DNA from: Amorphophallus konjac
Taxonomy: Eukaryota > Streptophyta > Magnoliopsida > Alismatales > Araceae
Direction: 5' to 3'
DNA length: 64,000 nucleotides
Assembly (NCBI GenBank): GCA_022559845.1
Contig: CM040126.1
Coordinates: 49,532,458-49,596,457 of the forward strand
The translations under genes were made by a program, and so were the position numbers. Below, one piece after another: positions 11,913 to 22,202 of the stretch; position 1 is the stretch's first letter, and every line of letters starts with the position of its first letter. The notes under the pieces were generated by a model. The model had not been told where the DNA came from. It worked only from the letters and a program-made list of their open reading frames with translations, and ran no database searches.

Positions 11913-12275
11913 GTCCAGTTTGAGTCAAGGGTAGTAAAAGCAACAACAACAACAAAAAGGCGTCATTTTTGTCTAGTCATCGTCTAAGTCGGTCTAAGGT
12001 TGCATCCACATATCATTGTTCGGTATAAAAAAAGGTGTCTCCCGACCGTTAGGTTACGCCTATCGGAGAGGTGATTCACTTGCGCGAGTGATCTTCGGGT
12101 CGATTAACTCCGCCGCGTACCGAATCTTGGTCGTGTCTAGGTTGCAGTCTAGTCTCATTTTAACTTTGCATGTGCATCCCATTCTAAGTCGTGTCTAGGT
12201 GCTTGCATTACTAAAAATAAAAAAAATGGCCTTGCATATCCATTCCTAGGGATCCATTCCCACATTTTGGCAACC

Positions 12276-13457
12276 ATGGCCGCACCCCGAGCCACTAGTC
12301 TCGATGCGTCAACTGTGGCCGCAATGTTCCAAGCCATGATGGGACAAGTGCAAGGGTTGAGTACAAGCCTAGATCGGTTTAGTACTAGCCTAGGTCGATT
12401 GTCTACCGGGGTAGATCGGATGTTCCCGAAGCCACCCCAAGAACCCCTTCTCCACGAGGTGGACATCTCTTCCTTACCCATGAGGGCTCCATTGCCACCC
12501 CCTACTCCAACCCGCACCTTTGAGGAAATCAAGAAAATGATTTCGGATTGGTTGGAAAGGACAAGTGCTCCTTCACCGCCCGTGGATGCTCCATTGCTAT
12601 CTACTTCCGATCTTTATCCGGAGCCATCAAACTTGGGGCCACCTCATCCCGAGCCTCCCGTGTTTCTAACGGGTATGCTATACATAGCCGAGCCGCTTCT
12701 TAGTTGGCTCAAGGATGGCTTGGTCTCACCTCCTTACCCCTCCATGGACCCCACCTTACCTCTAGTGCCCGTCAACTCCTACCATACAACCTTCCGATCT
12801 AGTCACCATGTTGACACACTGGGTGACCTTATTCTTGGTTTAGGTTGGCAATGGGAGTTGATGCATTTATTGGCCCGAGGCTTCGACCAACCCACTAGTC
12901 GTAGCTTCACCCATCTGGCCATAGGGTCCATTACCTCCGTATGCACCGTGGGTTGTATTACCACGGAGGTTCTTCTACTTCTCCCGCTACCGGACGAGCC
13001 CGACTTCATTACTTTTCTTCCAAGGGAGGAGTCATATCTCCTATGCACGGTCCCATCTACCACGATGGATGGAGGTGATCATCACCTTCATGAATTTCAC
13101 CCATGGGACTATGTAATGGAGAAATCAAAGGGTCACACATTCTTGGACCCATTCGACCCCTTCTCTAGTGGGCCTAGTGATCCATCCCTTCCATTCTACC
13201 TTGTCGGGATAGTCCACTTTCATACCCCTTTCCTACGGGCCGGGTCCTCCATACCCACCAAGCCCGTCCACGATACACCTACATCCGGCTCACCTAGCCC
13301 TCTCGAGTCTCCAAAATCCAATAGGCAGTCACATGTTAGGGACAAAGTAGGGTGTCTAGGATTCCCACTTTCCGCCAACCATCGGTTGCCACTAGTGCAT
13401 GCATGGCACATATTCGGGTGTCTTGGTCCGCCGTCACCCATGTACGGGTCGGACTAA
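12276..13457 (+). CDS. Intact ORF of unknown function in the non-autonomous element
   Basis: Uninterrupted 393-codon ORF. I chose the ATG at 12276 because it has a strong context (AACCATGGC); an in-frame TTG nine bases upstream is not a plausible start. The first ~50 residues (STVAAMFQAMM, then repeated LSTSLDRF/LSTGVDRM heptads) resemble the start of Gag in the related element at 29215 (STVEMFRALM, MDSLSTHLDG), a likely coiled coil. The remaining ~340 residues are Pro-rich (for example PLPPPTPTRTF near residue 75) and match no family I recognise; no CCHC knuckle, DSG or RT motif is present. The 360-bp leader between PBS and ORF is also homologous to that element's leader. It could be a diverged Gag, an accessory protein or captured sequence. 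No function can be assigned. Confidence 0.7.
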   Translation: MAAPRATSLDASTVAAMFQAMMGQVQGLSTSLDRFSTSLGRLSTGVDRMFPKPPQEPLLHEVDISSLPMRAPLPPPTPTRTFEEIKKMISDWLERTSAPSPPVDAPLLSTSDLYPEPSNLGPPHPEPPVFLTGMLYIAEPLLSWLKDGLVSPPYPSMDPTLPLVPVNSYHTTFRSSHHVDTLGDLILGLGWQWELMHLLARGFDQPTSRSFTHLAIGSITSVCTVGCITTEVLLLLPLPDEPDFITFLPREESYLLCTVPSTTMDGGDHHLHEFHPWDYVMEKSKGHTFLDPFDPFSSGPSDPSLPFYLVGIVHFHTPFLRAGSSIPTKPVHDTPTSGSPSPLESPKSNRQSHVRDKVGCLGFPLSANHRLPLVHAWHIFGCLGPPSPMYGSD

Positions 13458-13857
13458 CATTAGGTGTGTCTAGGGTCTTGTGTGTCTGTGCATCCATCGA
13501 GTCGAGTCGGTTTGTATGCTCACGTTGTTAAGCCCTTTCGAGTTCGAGACTTGTCGGACTATTGGGATCGGTTCTACCTCATATCGGATCTAGTCACATA
13601 AGGGACAAGCGGTGATTCCTAGTGCGTCTTCGAGCCGCCTTCCCTCATTTGAGAGTGACCCCACCCTGGAGTGTCCACCTCTAGCCTCATTCCCATGGCA
13701 GCGTGTGCATATCGAATCTATACGGGGTGAGCATGTGTCGATTACTTGGAGTGGAGCGTACTCCGCGCTTCCAGGTACGATGACGGATCCGCCGGAGCTA
13801 CTCGAGCAGCCGCACCCCTTACTCGACGGGGTCGAGTTCTTCCCACCCGGGGAGAGT
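13458..13857 (+). other. 3' spacer and polypurine tract of the non-autonomous element
   Basis: No convincing gene. It ends with a short purine run (GGGGAGAGT) directly before the 3' LTR start, which is the probable plus-strand primer. Confidence 0.6.
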
Positions 13858-15835
13858 TGATGGGAATCGACGCCGAGTACTAACTTTTTATTTTACATTT
13901 GAGTCCTTTTATTTACTTTTATATCCTTAGAAAAGTATATGTGCAATTGTAAGGCTTTGTAAGCCAATGTGTCATTCCCTAGGATTGTGTGGGTTTTTGT
14001 GCAAATGTGCAGTAGGTCCAGCAAGGGGGCCCCCAGCCCTTTCCCGTTGGGCCACCTAAGCTATGTGGGGCTGGTCAACCATCCTAGGTGGCCATCTAGA
14101 AGGTTTGAATGTCAAATTGACACATGGGAGACAAAGGGTGAAAAATGTCAACATTCTACACACACCTCCACCTACCACCCCCCCTTGGTCAAGGGGACGC
14201 CCCCCCCATTAGATATAATTAGGATTTTTTTAATTTTTTTTGAAACATTTAATATTATCTAAACCTTAGGTCTGAGGGCAATTTGAGTCATTTGCCATTT
14301 CATATATATATAGCTTGTATTTTGTGATTTAGTGAGATTAATGAAGTGAAAATTGGCATTTGCCCCAAGAGAGCTCCAAGGAGGGTGCGCCCCTCTCTCT
14401 TCCTCCTGCTGTTCTTCCCCTTCCTCCAGCCCTCCAGGGATTGAATCCCCTTCTCCTGAGCCCCTCTAGCTTCCCTTTCTACTGCCGTCGCACCGCCGTC
14501 GCGTCACCGCCACCGCCACCGGAGTTCTATCTCCATCAGGACAGAACCCCACCTCCGTGGATATATCTTTTTATGCTGTTGTCTGATCGAGCTGAAATTT
14601 TGAGAGCTTGTTCCTCTCTTTGTTATCTTTCCATCCATATATTTTATACCCCATTCTGATCTCATTTGATATTTTTCCCGTAATTTCTATACCACCCCTG
14701 TCAATCTGTCATTCTACAGATCTACAGTACAGAGTCATCTTGTTCTATTTTTTCCACCCCCATTATCTATTTTTAGAAACTCCCAAAAAACTACTGAGTG
14801 TTCCCCACGTATATCCCCTTCTACCATAATTTTATTGGAGTCTACAAAAATCGTTTACCCCTCAGTCAAAGGTGTGTTTCAGGCAGATTGTTTGCTGCCC
14901 TGTGTGTCTGTCAGTCCGGGTCAGGAAAGAAAGTCAGTTTGCAGAAGTTTTCATTTTCAATCTGTGTGGTGGATGAAGCTGTAAAAAAAAGTATGTTGTA
15001 TAGCTATGAGTCTTCTTTCCAACGGTACCAGCCACGCCTCGATCGGCCTCCGGATCTGGGCGCAAGAATTTTTACCGTCAAGGCCTGCAGATCTGTCCTG
15101 TGTGCAGGTCCGAAATTACAGTCTGAAAAAAATTCAAGAACAAGTGTCAAAAGTCAACTTCAGGAGCCGCCCCTTCAGGGAGTCGATCAGAGACATCCCG
15201 CCAACGTCCCAGCCAAGCGGCGCCTCCAGAAGACGTCAGGAAGGTAACGTTCCTTTGGAACGGATTGCTTGCTGTCCACCGAGTCAGCTACCGAGTTGGC
15301 GCAGCACCGAGTTGGAATAGTGCTGAGTCGGACCAGCCGGCCGAGTTCGTGCTGAGTTGACCTCCATATTGCTGCCCGTCAACCCAGGGTCGGTCCTCCC
15401 GGGCCCCACTGTAGCCCTTTACCTCCCTGTGTGGAGTGGGCGATAAAATTTAATTGTTGTAATTAACTTTTACTGTTGTTAACCGGGAGTTACCGTAACT
15501 GACCGGGAACGTCTTCCCCACGCCCGGAGCGTGGAGGTACACTGGCTCCACACTCTTTATCGCATTTTCTTATCATGTATAGCTTTGAATGCCGCTGCGA
15601 GTGTAGGTTTCTACCTAGATATACTTGTATCACCGCTGCGAGAGAGCGAGTTTGAGTGTTACCGTCCCGTGACTCGATCCGAGTCTACACGGAAAGCCGA
15701 TACCCGCGACTCACGGCCGGTTTCTTAACCGTGCCCGGTCCCACGTTTCCCTCGCTAAGGGACAATCGCGAGCTCGTCTAGAGTCCGAGGATCGCATTCC
15801 TAATTCAAGTCGAATCTGTGGTCCGTCCCGCATCA
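13858..15835 (+). repeat. 3' LTR of the non-autonomous element
   Basis: 1,978 bp, TGATGGGAATCG...CCCGCATCA, followed by the target duplication TCTTC at 15836-15840. It lacks both the solo LTR insertion and the tandem duplication seen in the 5' LTR, so it represents the ancestral LTR structure. Confidence 0.93.
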
Positions 15836-15840
15836 TCTTC

Positions 15841-16339
15841 TCTTGGTCTTCCGGATAAATGGCCACTTGATTGTACCCAAAGTATCTATCTAGGAAACAA
15901 AAATATCTTTGGCCAGCCAATTTTTCCAAAATTTGGTCAATAAAGGGGAGTGAAAATGGTCCTTTTTGGTCATGGCATTGAGTTTCCTATAGTCAATGCA
16001 CACTCTCCATCCCGTTGTGGGCCTAGTGGGCACATCTTCTCCTTGTTCATGTTTGACCACGGTGAGCCCCGATTTCTTAGGAACCACTTGAGTGGGACTC
16101 ACCCATTGGCTATCCAAGATAGGATAAATAATTCCTACATCGAGCCATTTGACAACCTCCTTCTTTACCACCTCCTTCATGTTTGGATTCATCCTTCTTT
16201 GCATTTCCTGGCTTGGTTTGGCATTGTCCTCCATGTAAATATGATGCATGCAAATGGACGGACTTATCCCCTTAAGATCGGCCACCGTCCAACCTATGGC
16301 ACCCTTATAAGTCCTAAGAACCTCTAGCAGAAGGGTTTC
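15841..16339 (-). pseudogene. Athila reverse transcriptase, N-terminal part
   Basis: Start of the Athila RT. Visible blocks are HHIYMEDNAKPSQEMQRRMNP, VVPKKSGLT and WRVCIDYRKLNAMTKKDHF; further on, in another frame, LDRYFGYNQVAIYPEDQEK. One frameshift lies near 15900. It continues at 7614 on the other side of the inserted element. Confidence 0.88.
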
Positions 16340-17029
16340 TTAGGTAGGAGTAAGATTGGAAGCCAATATAACATGAAGAGTTTGATCGGGGCCTAAGAAT
16401 GTATATTTGAGGGAGTCTAGAAGAGGCTTAAGCTCAAGTGTAGGAGGACTTTCAAGCGATGGTAGGGCCAGTTCATCTTGCAAAGTCGGAAGATGTTCAA
16501 CCTTAGGCCAAATATGAGGAGAATCTTGTAGAGCATTAGTTTCCCCTATTTGATCAATGTTCGGACCATTCTCAAGAAATTCATCATAGATGTCTATGAA
16601 ATGACATTCCTCATCAAGGTCCAGATATTGGGAGACTTTGACCAAATTGAGAGAGACTTTTTGGCCTCCAAATGAGATGTCCATAGTTCCCGTAGCATAA
16701 TTGATGTTGGCCTTGGCAGTGGCATGGAATGGACGGCCTAAGATGATTGGAGTGTGGCTTAGCTCCGAGGATGAGTCCATGTCAAGAATGAGAAAATCTA
16801 CAGGGAAATAGCAGTCATGGACCTTGACAATCACATCTTCTATCAAACCACGTGGGGTCTTGACTGAGTGATCTGCTAGTTGGAGAATGACGGGGGTTGG
16901 CTTGAATTCTGCTATGTCAAATTGCTCATAAACAGATGTGGATAAAAGGTTAACACTAGCTCCTAAGTCGAGGAGGGCACAGTCAAAGGTTACACCACCT
17001 ATATATATCACATGAGATGAGAGGAGCAC
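16340..17029 (-). pseudogene. Athila aspartic protease region
   Basis: Retropepsin-type protease that would cut the polyprotein. The active-site segment reads ALLDLGASVNLLS; D-L-G instead of D-S/T-G is the form I know from Athila elements. It is followed by PVDFLILDMD and IILGRPFHATAKANI, the conserved second half (ILGRPF). The acidic linker to RT follows. The reading frame is open for 229 codons but differs from that of its upstream neighbour. Confidence 0.88.
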
Positions 17030-17642
17030 CGGGGTCCTTCAACTTTCTAGGGAGATTATTCATCAACACTCCATTAACATCCTCGGAGAGCCAAATTTTC
17101 TTAGGGGCTAACTTGGGCCCTCTTCTTGGAGTGCAAAGCTCTTTGAGGAATTTGGCATAGGCCAGAACATGTTTTATGACATCTAGGAGTGGAATATTGA
17201 TGTGAACTTGTGAAAAGAACTCCATTAATACCACATTTTGGGCCAGCCTAGTCTTAGTGGACTTGAGTTCTAAGGCACTAGCGAAGGGAACCTTGGGTTG
17301 ATAGGAATTTGGGTCTTCATGGGGCTTTCCTTTCCCTTTAGGATCTCCCCCCAACTTATCTTGAGTGCATTTCTCCTTGTTCACATCCTCATCATCTTGA
17401 TTCTCTTTCAGGGCATCTTGCAACACCTTTCCATCCTTGTATGGGTCATCTAACACCTTACCACTTCTCAAGGTTGAAATAGCTTTGACATTCTCAAATT
17501 GTGGGCTTTTCGGTTGGGCTTGTGAGACGGGTTGAGGTAGGAGGCCCCGTTGTGGAGAAAAACCCGAAGGTTGGTTTCTAGGATTAGCCACGGGTTGACT
17601 TGGAAGTTGGCCCACTTCTCTTCTCATTGTAGCTTCCGCCAA
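16983..17642 (-). pseudogene. Athila Gag-protease linker
   Basis: 220-codon open stretch after the zinc knuckle. It carries the conserved Athila block VHINIPLLDVIKHVLAYAKF, followed by KDPGAPLISC just before the protease. The N-terminal half is Gln/Pro-rich. It overlaps the protease ORF in another frame, so a frameshift lies near 17000. Confidence 0.8.
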
Positions 17643-17645
17643 TTG

Positions 17646-18596
17646 TCATATTTGACTTTCCAACTTAAAAATAGATTGTTGTTGATTCAAAATTATTTGT
17701 TGGAGTTGATTGAACTTATCTTCGAAACTGGATTGAGGCGGAGGTTGGTAAGTGGGTTGGCCTTGATTGGATTGGAAATGTGAATAGCCCATAGGAAGGA
17801 ATTGAGCTTGTGGACCTCTAGCAAATGAATTGAAGGTATTGGGTTGGGCTTGAATTTGACTTTGTATGGGTTGCTTTTGGGCTTGATGAATAGAGGGATT
17901 GGTTACTTGAGCTTGTTGACCCTTCCAATAAAAATTAGGATGATCTCTCCAGTCGGGATTATAAGAATTGGAAAATGGATCGTACTTAGGCTTGGAGAAC
18001 CCTTGAGCAGCTTGAACTTGCTCTTGCATGAATGGTGGTAATTGGGCTGCCGTTAGACATTCCGTGATATGATTGGCCGGGCTTGCACATAGAGTGCATG
18101 TCTCTTGTGGAGTGAAAGATTGACCCAAGTATGAATGGGATGATGGTTGGCAAGAAGGGTCTTTCAAAGTCAAGAGTTGGTACAACTTTTGGGTCAGACT
18201 CTCTACCTTATCCAACTTTTAAGTGATGAGGCTTATGTCCAATCTTGGCTCAAAATCACCCCGGGCTTTGACCCCATATAATCCGGTCCGCTTGGAGGGC
18301 CCAATGGATCTCTTATAAGATGTTAAAGAGGCATGATTGATAGAATTCTCACTAAGCATTTTAAATAAACAATATGCCTCGTCCTCACTTTTGCTCATGA
18401 ATGGCCCCCCACATGATGCATCTACCATTTGTCTAAATTGATCGGATAATCCCTCATAAAAAACTTGGACTACTTGCCATTTGGATAACCCATGGTGGGG
18501 ACACTTCCTAAGCAATTCCTTGAGTCTCTCCCATGCTTCAAGTATTTGCTCCCCCAGAGTTTGGGTAAATCCCGTGATTGCCCTTCTCATGGTATT
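17646..18596 (-). pseudogene. Athila Gag, C-terminal two thirds
   Basis: Two adjacent ORFs in series (18219-18590 and 17646-18215). The first has capsid motifs (LGEQILEAWERLKELLRKCP, VQVFYEGLS). The second has a zinc-knuckle-like CTLCASPANHITEC followed by a Gln-rich tail. They are separated by one stop. The N-terminal third lies at 34058-34644, beyond the element inserted at 18597. Confidence 0.85.
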
Positions 18597-21500
18597 TGTA
18601 AGCCTGAGTCTTTCGGATCCATATCGGAGAGTTTCAGATCGCTTTTGTGGGTCTTGAGTTGTGTTTTACGATCCGCGTGGGTTTTTCTCTCGTACTAGTT
18701 ACGGAACCCCGTCGTGAGTTTACTGTTGAGTTCATCGACTCGAGGACGCTACAGTTGCGTTGCATTCTTTCCGAGGATCGTTTTGACTATTTTTTTGTAT
18801 TTTTTTAAATTAGTGTATTTTCGGATCAAAAATCGGATTTTACGAAAATTGCAAAATTTCCTAATTTTCTATTTCTTTTAATCTCTTTCTCTCCTTCCTC
18901 TCTCCTCACCGTTGCTCACTCTCTCCCTCACGTTCTCTCTCCTCTCTTCTCCTCTCTCCGCTGGGCACGCAACCATGGTGAGCTGGGCGAGGCAGGGACG
19001 TCGTGGAGGTGGTCTGAAGCGTATTGGTGTGATGGATGGAGTGTGGCATTGGAACGATCCCGTTCGTGGATTCAAAGCCGACGTGTTCGGTTCGTTTGAT
19101 CGATTTCGACGTGGTTTAGTAGCTTCGGCACGCTAGAATTTTGGTGGAGGTAGGGAGATGGACGCCCTACTCCTGTACTGCGTTCCCCCGTGATTTCGAG
19201 CTATACGGTGCAAGAACGAGCGGGTTTGGCTTCGGTTTGGGTGAAGCATGCCTTGGGGGGTGTGAGACGTGTTCGCCTTTCTTGGCGACGGTTTCTAGCC
19301 TAATTAGTGTTATTTTAATCCCTGGCATGTCTGCGTTCCATTTCTACTGGTTTCATTATGTTTGGTGGTCATTTGGGACCGGTATGAGCCCAGGAACCCA
19401 TGTGACTCAATTAGGGTTGATTCGTTGGAATCGCCCGTTTCTTACGTTTTTGGATGCGGTTTGGATCCCTTCCGGTCTGTGGAAGGCTTGTATGACGATT
19501 AGGGTTGTTTCCCCGTCGTTTAGACGCAATTGGGGCGTAGAACGGCCGAGATCGGCCAATCCTCTATTTTTCCTGCCGTAGCGATTTAGCGGTCTTACCA
19601 GAGACCATTTTTGGGCATTTAGTGGTCCTTGGGCGACCGTTTATGCTTTTTATACAGTAGGTCGGTTCAGGTCTTCGCGGTCATGCGGTAGACCAGTTCT
19701 TCTAGCTAGCGGTTCAGTGAATGACCGCTACTCCCCTGTCAGCGGTCGCACGACCGGCCGCTAAGGGGGAGGTTTATGTCAGTTCGGATTCGAGGTCGTG
19801 CGATAGACCGCTAATCCGGCAGTGGCGGTCTGAGAGACAACCGCTAACCGTTGTTTATGTCGGTTTAATGATTTTTACGTCGGTTGGGCTAGCGGTCCTA
19901 GCCTTGACCGCTAAGCGCTCTTAGCGGCCCTATGGGAGACCGCTAGGCTGTTTGACTGGTTTAAGTCGATTTCACTGTAGGGGGATTGACTGGGTCTAGC
20001 GGTTAGGTCCTTGACCGCTACCTTCCTCTGGCGGCCCTGAGGTAGACCGTTTACCCCTATGTCCTTATGATTTTATATGTTGTTCGCTCGGGTCTCTGAT
20101 TGTGGCGGTCATTCCCATGACTGTTTCATTCAGATGACGGCCCTTGGGTGGATTATGTATGGCTTTGGGCGGCCCTTTTGGTGACCGTCATTTGCCTGTT
20201 TGCATCCTCTATGTGTGAATAGCAGCTCCTCGACTGACCGCTTGGTTTACCTAGCAGTCAGGATTGTAGCCGTTCATTCCCCAAAGTTCTGTTTTCCATT
20301 ATTTTGGCCTCCAATTACCTTGGCTTATCCTTGTGGTTTGCCCGTAGTCCCGTGGATATCTTGGATGTCCTATGAGGGCGAAGACCATATTGTAGGTGGC
20401 TGGGGAGTGCCATTATATCGATTAGTGTTTCGTACTGCTTTCAGAGTCACCATTGGTGTCTGGTTAACCCGGTGTGATCCAGTGGTTGACATGTGACCTT
20501 ATGGTTGTCTCGATGGTCCTATATGGATCGAGAGATGATGTTGGACATCTTGAGGTGTTGTCTTATCTTGATTTGCGTGTCCAAGTGCTTTGAGGGTCTC
20601 GGTGATCCCTCAGGTCTCCATGGTTTGTGCTATGCGGAGGTGTGGATCAGGTGACCTATGTTGTTTCCTTTATCGGTGTTTTATCGTGACCTTGGCTTAG
20701 GGACTAGGCTGATTAACAGTGTGAGCTGTGATGTGTGACGATCTTGAGCCCGAGTCTTGTGACTCAAGGATCGTTGTGTCTGCAGGTCTAGTTGTCTGTT
20801 CTGAGTCCGGTGGCAGTCTGGTATGCTACCTTGTGTCTTGTACTTGTGCTTCGTAGTACGTGGGATAGTGCGCGCTTAACCTGTCTGTACTTTAGCACTG
20901 GTGTTTGGAGTCTCTGTGTGTCTTGTGAGCCTCCACTAGTCGTAGCCCGACGACGCGTTCTAGTCGGCCCACTTAGGAGTGGTGGCAGGGCGTGTTCCCA
21001 ATATACGATTTGTAAGCTAGTTTCCGTGGGCTCTCTTGCCTTGCAGTAGCGTCCTACTGGGGGAGAAAGGTAGCTAGAGGCCTGGCTCAAGGCATTGAGC
21101 TTATGTGTGCACACGTGGTCAAGGGCGTTTGGACGAGCGCCGATGGGCCTGACCCTGACTAGTCACTCGTTACTGTTGTTCCTTGTACTCGGTTCTGTGA
21201 GTGTCTCAGTTACCGCCATTCCAGGTGTGTGGGAGATACTTGTGGCGCAGTGTAAGCCGTCAGTGGACGCATCTGGCTGTTCTTCTAGTGAGGAGGTGCT
21301 CCTATCACTTGGCCCATGACTCTAGTGATTCTCGTGTCTCGTGATGTGTCTTTTCGTCATTGGTTCCCGAGTAGCCTGTGTGTGGCTTTACTCAACGTCC
21401 AGTCTCATGTGGCGTATACAATGAGCTAGTTGTGTATGTTAGTGTCTTTGACTGTGTAGGTCTTTTAATAGGACTTTTGCCTGTCTTGATAGGCTTCAAC

Positions 21501-22188
21501 TATGGAGCTTGGGTTCGGTTGACGGATCGGTAACGCCTGACTTTGTGAGATCGGGGTTCACCTTTCTGTTGACGTTTGGTGTAGCTTAGAGAACCGTGGT
21601 TTGGTCGGTGGCCGCGTTTCTGGTTAGTACGGATTTACTCTTTCCTTTTGTTGTTCTTACTCCTGCTTTTATAGCTTTACTTTTGTAGTTAGTACTGCTG
21701 TTACTCTTGCTCTTCCTGCTTTACTGTTTAGCACTGTTGTTTTGTGTTACTATGTTATTTCCAGTGGGGATCTGCGTGACCCCTACTGAGCCAGTGACAC
21801 GAGGCTCACCCCTGCTTTTCAGGTGTGGTCGTTCCTTTTCCTGGTGGTTCATGACGCGGTCCGTCAGTCGTAGTTGCCAGTGTTGCCAGTGTTCTCTGCG
21901 TCGGGCTTCCCCCGACTTCAGTGTACGTTTTCTTTTCTATTGGACTGTACTTGTCTTTAATTGGACTGAACTCTGTTAATCTAAATTGTTAATTAGAAAA
22001 GCAATTTCATTTTTGCTACTTTAGCAAACCTGATCAATGAAATATTAATTGCTTACTGCTATCTGGGACTTCAATGTGTTCCACACACACTCCTTTTATC
22101 CCTTCGGAGCTTTTTACCGCTCTTGGGAGGCCTCGCAGGATCCAAGTGTTATCAGGTTTACCCGGTATCCGGAGCCTGGGTCGTCACA
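18597..22188 (+). repeat. 5' LTR of the coding-less element
   Basis: 3,592 bp, TGTAAGCCTGAGTC...CCTGGGTCGTCACA. It contains the CT-rich block near 18880-18960, a palindrome array at 19560-20290 and a conserved 3' end (CCTTCGGAGC, GGGAGGCCTC) shared with the solo LTR at 54875-58567. I found no clear TATA box. Short ORFs inside are not conserved features. Confidence 0.92.
19560..20290. repeat. Array of AGCGGTC...GACCGCT palindromes
   Basis: At least eight imperfect palindromes of about 24 bp of the form TAGCGGTC-N8-GACCGCTA, for example 19890-19913, with irregular spacing of about 50-110 bp. The same array occurs in the 3' LTR at about 25240-25930. Confidence 0.8.
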
Positions 22189-22190
22189 GA

Positions 22191-22202
22191 TGGTATCAAA
22201 GC
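22191..22202 (+). promoter_or_regulatory. Primer binding site, initiator tRNA-Met (one mismatch)
   Basis: TGGTATCAAAGC, two bases after the LTR end. It differs from the standard TGGTATCAGAGC at one base. Confidence 0.85.

Larger units (their letters stand above)
7615..15835 (+). mobile_element. Non-autonomous LTR retrotransposon (CRM-like LTR family) in Athila RT
   Basis: Complete element with two LTRs starting TGATGGGAATCGACGCCG and ending GTCCCGCATCA, a PBS at 11901, one 393-codon ORF and no protease, RT, RNase H or integrase. The flanking target duplication TCTTC is exact. Net of the solo LTR inside its 5' LTR it is about 6.0 kb. LTR ends, PBS and leader resemble those of the protein-coding element at 26550-32761, so it was probably mobilised by enzymes of such a relative. 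The two LTRs differ by roughly a dozen changes in their first 450 bp by eye, so the insertion is fairly recent compared with the Athila host. Confidence 0.92.
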
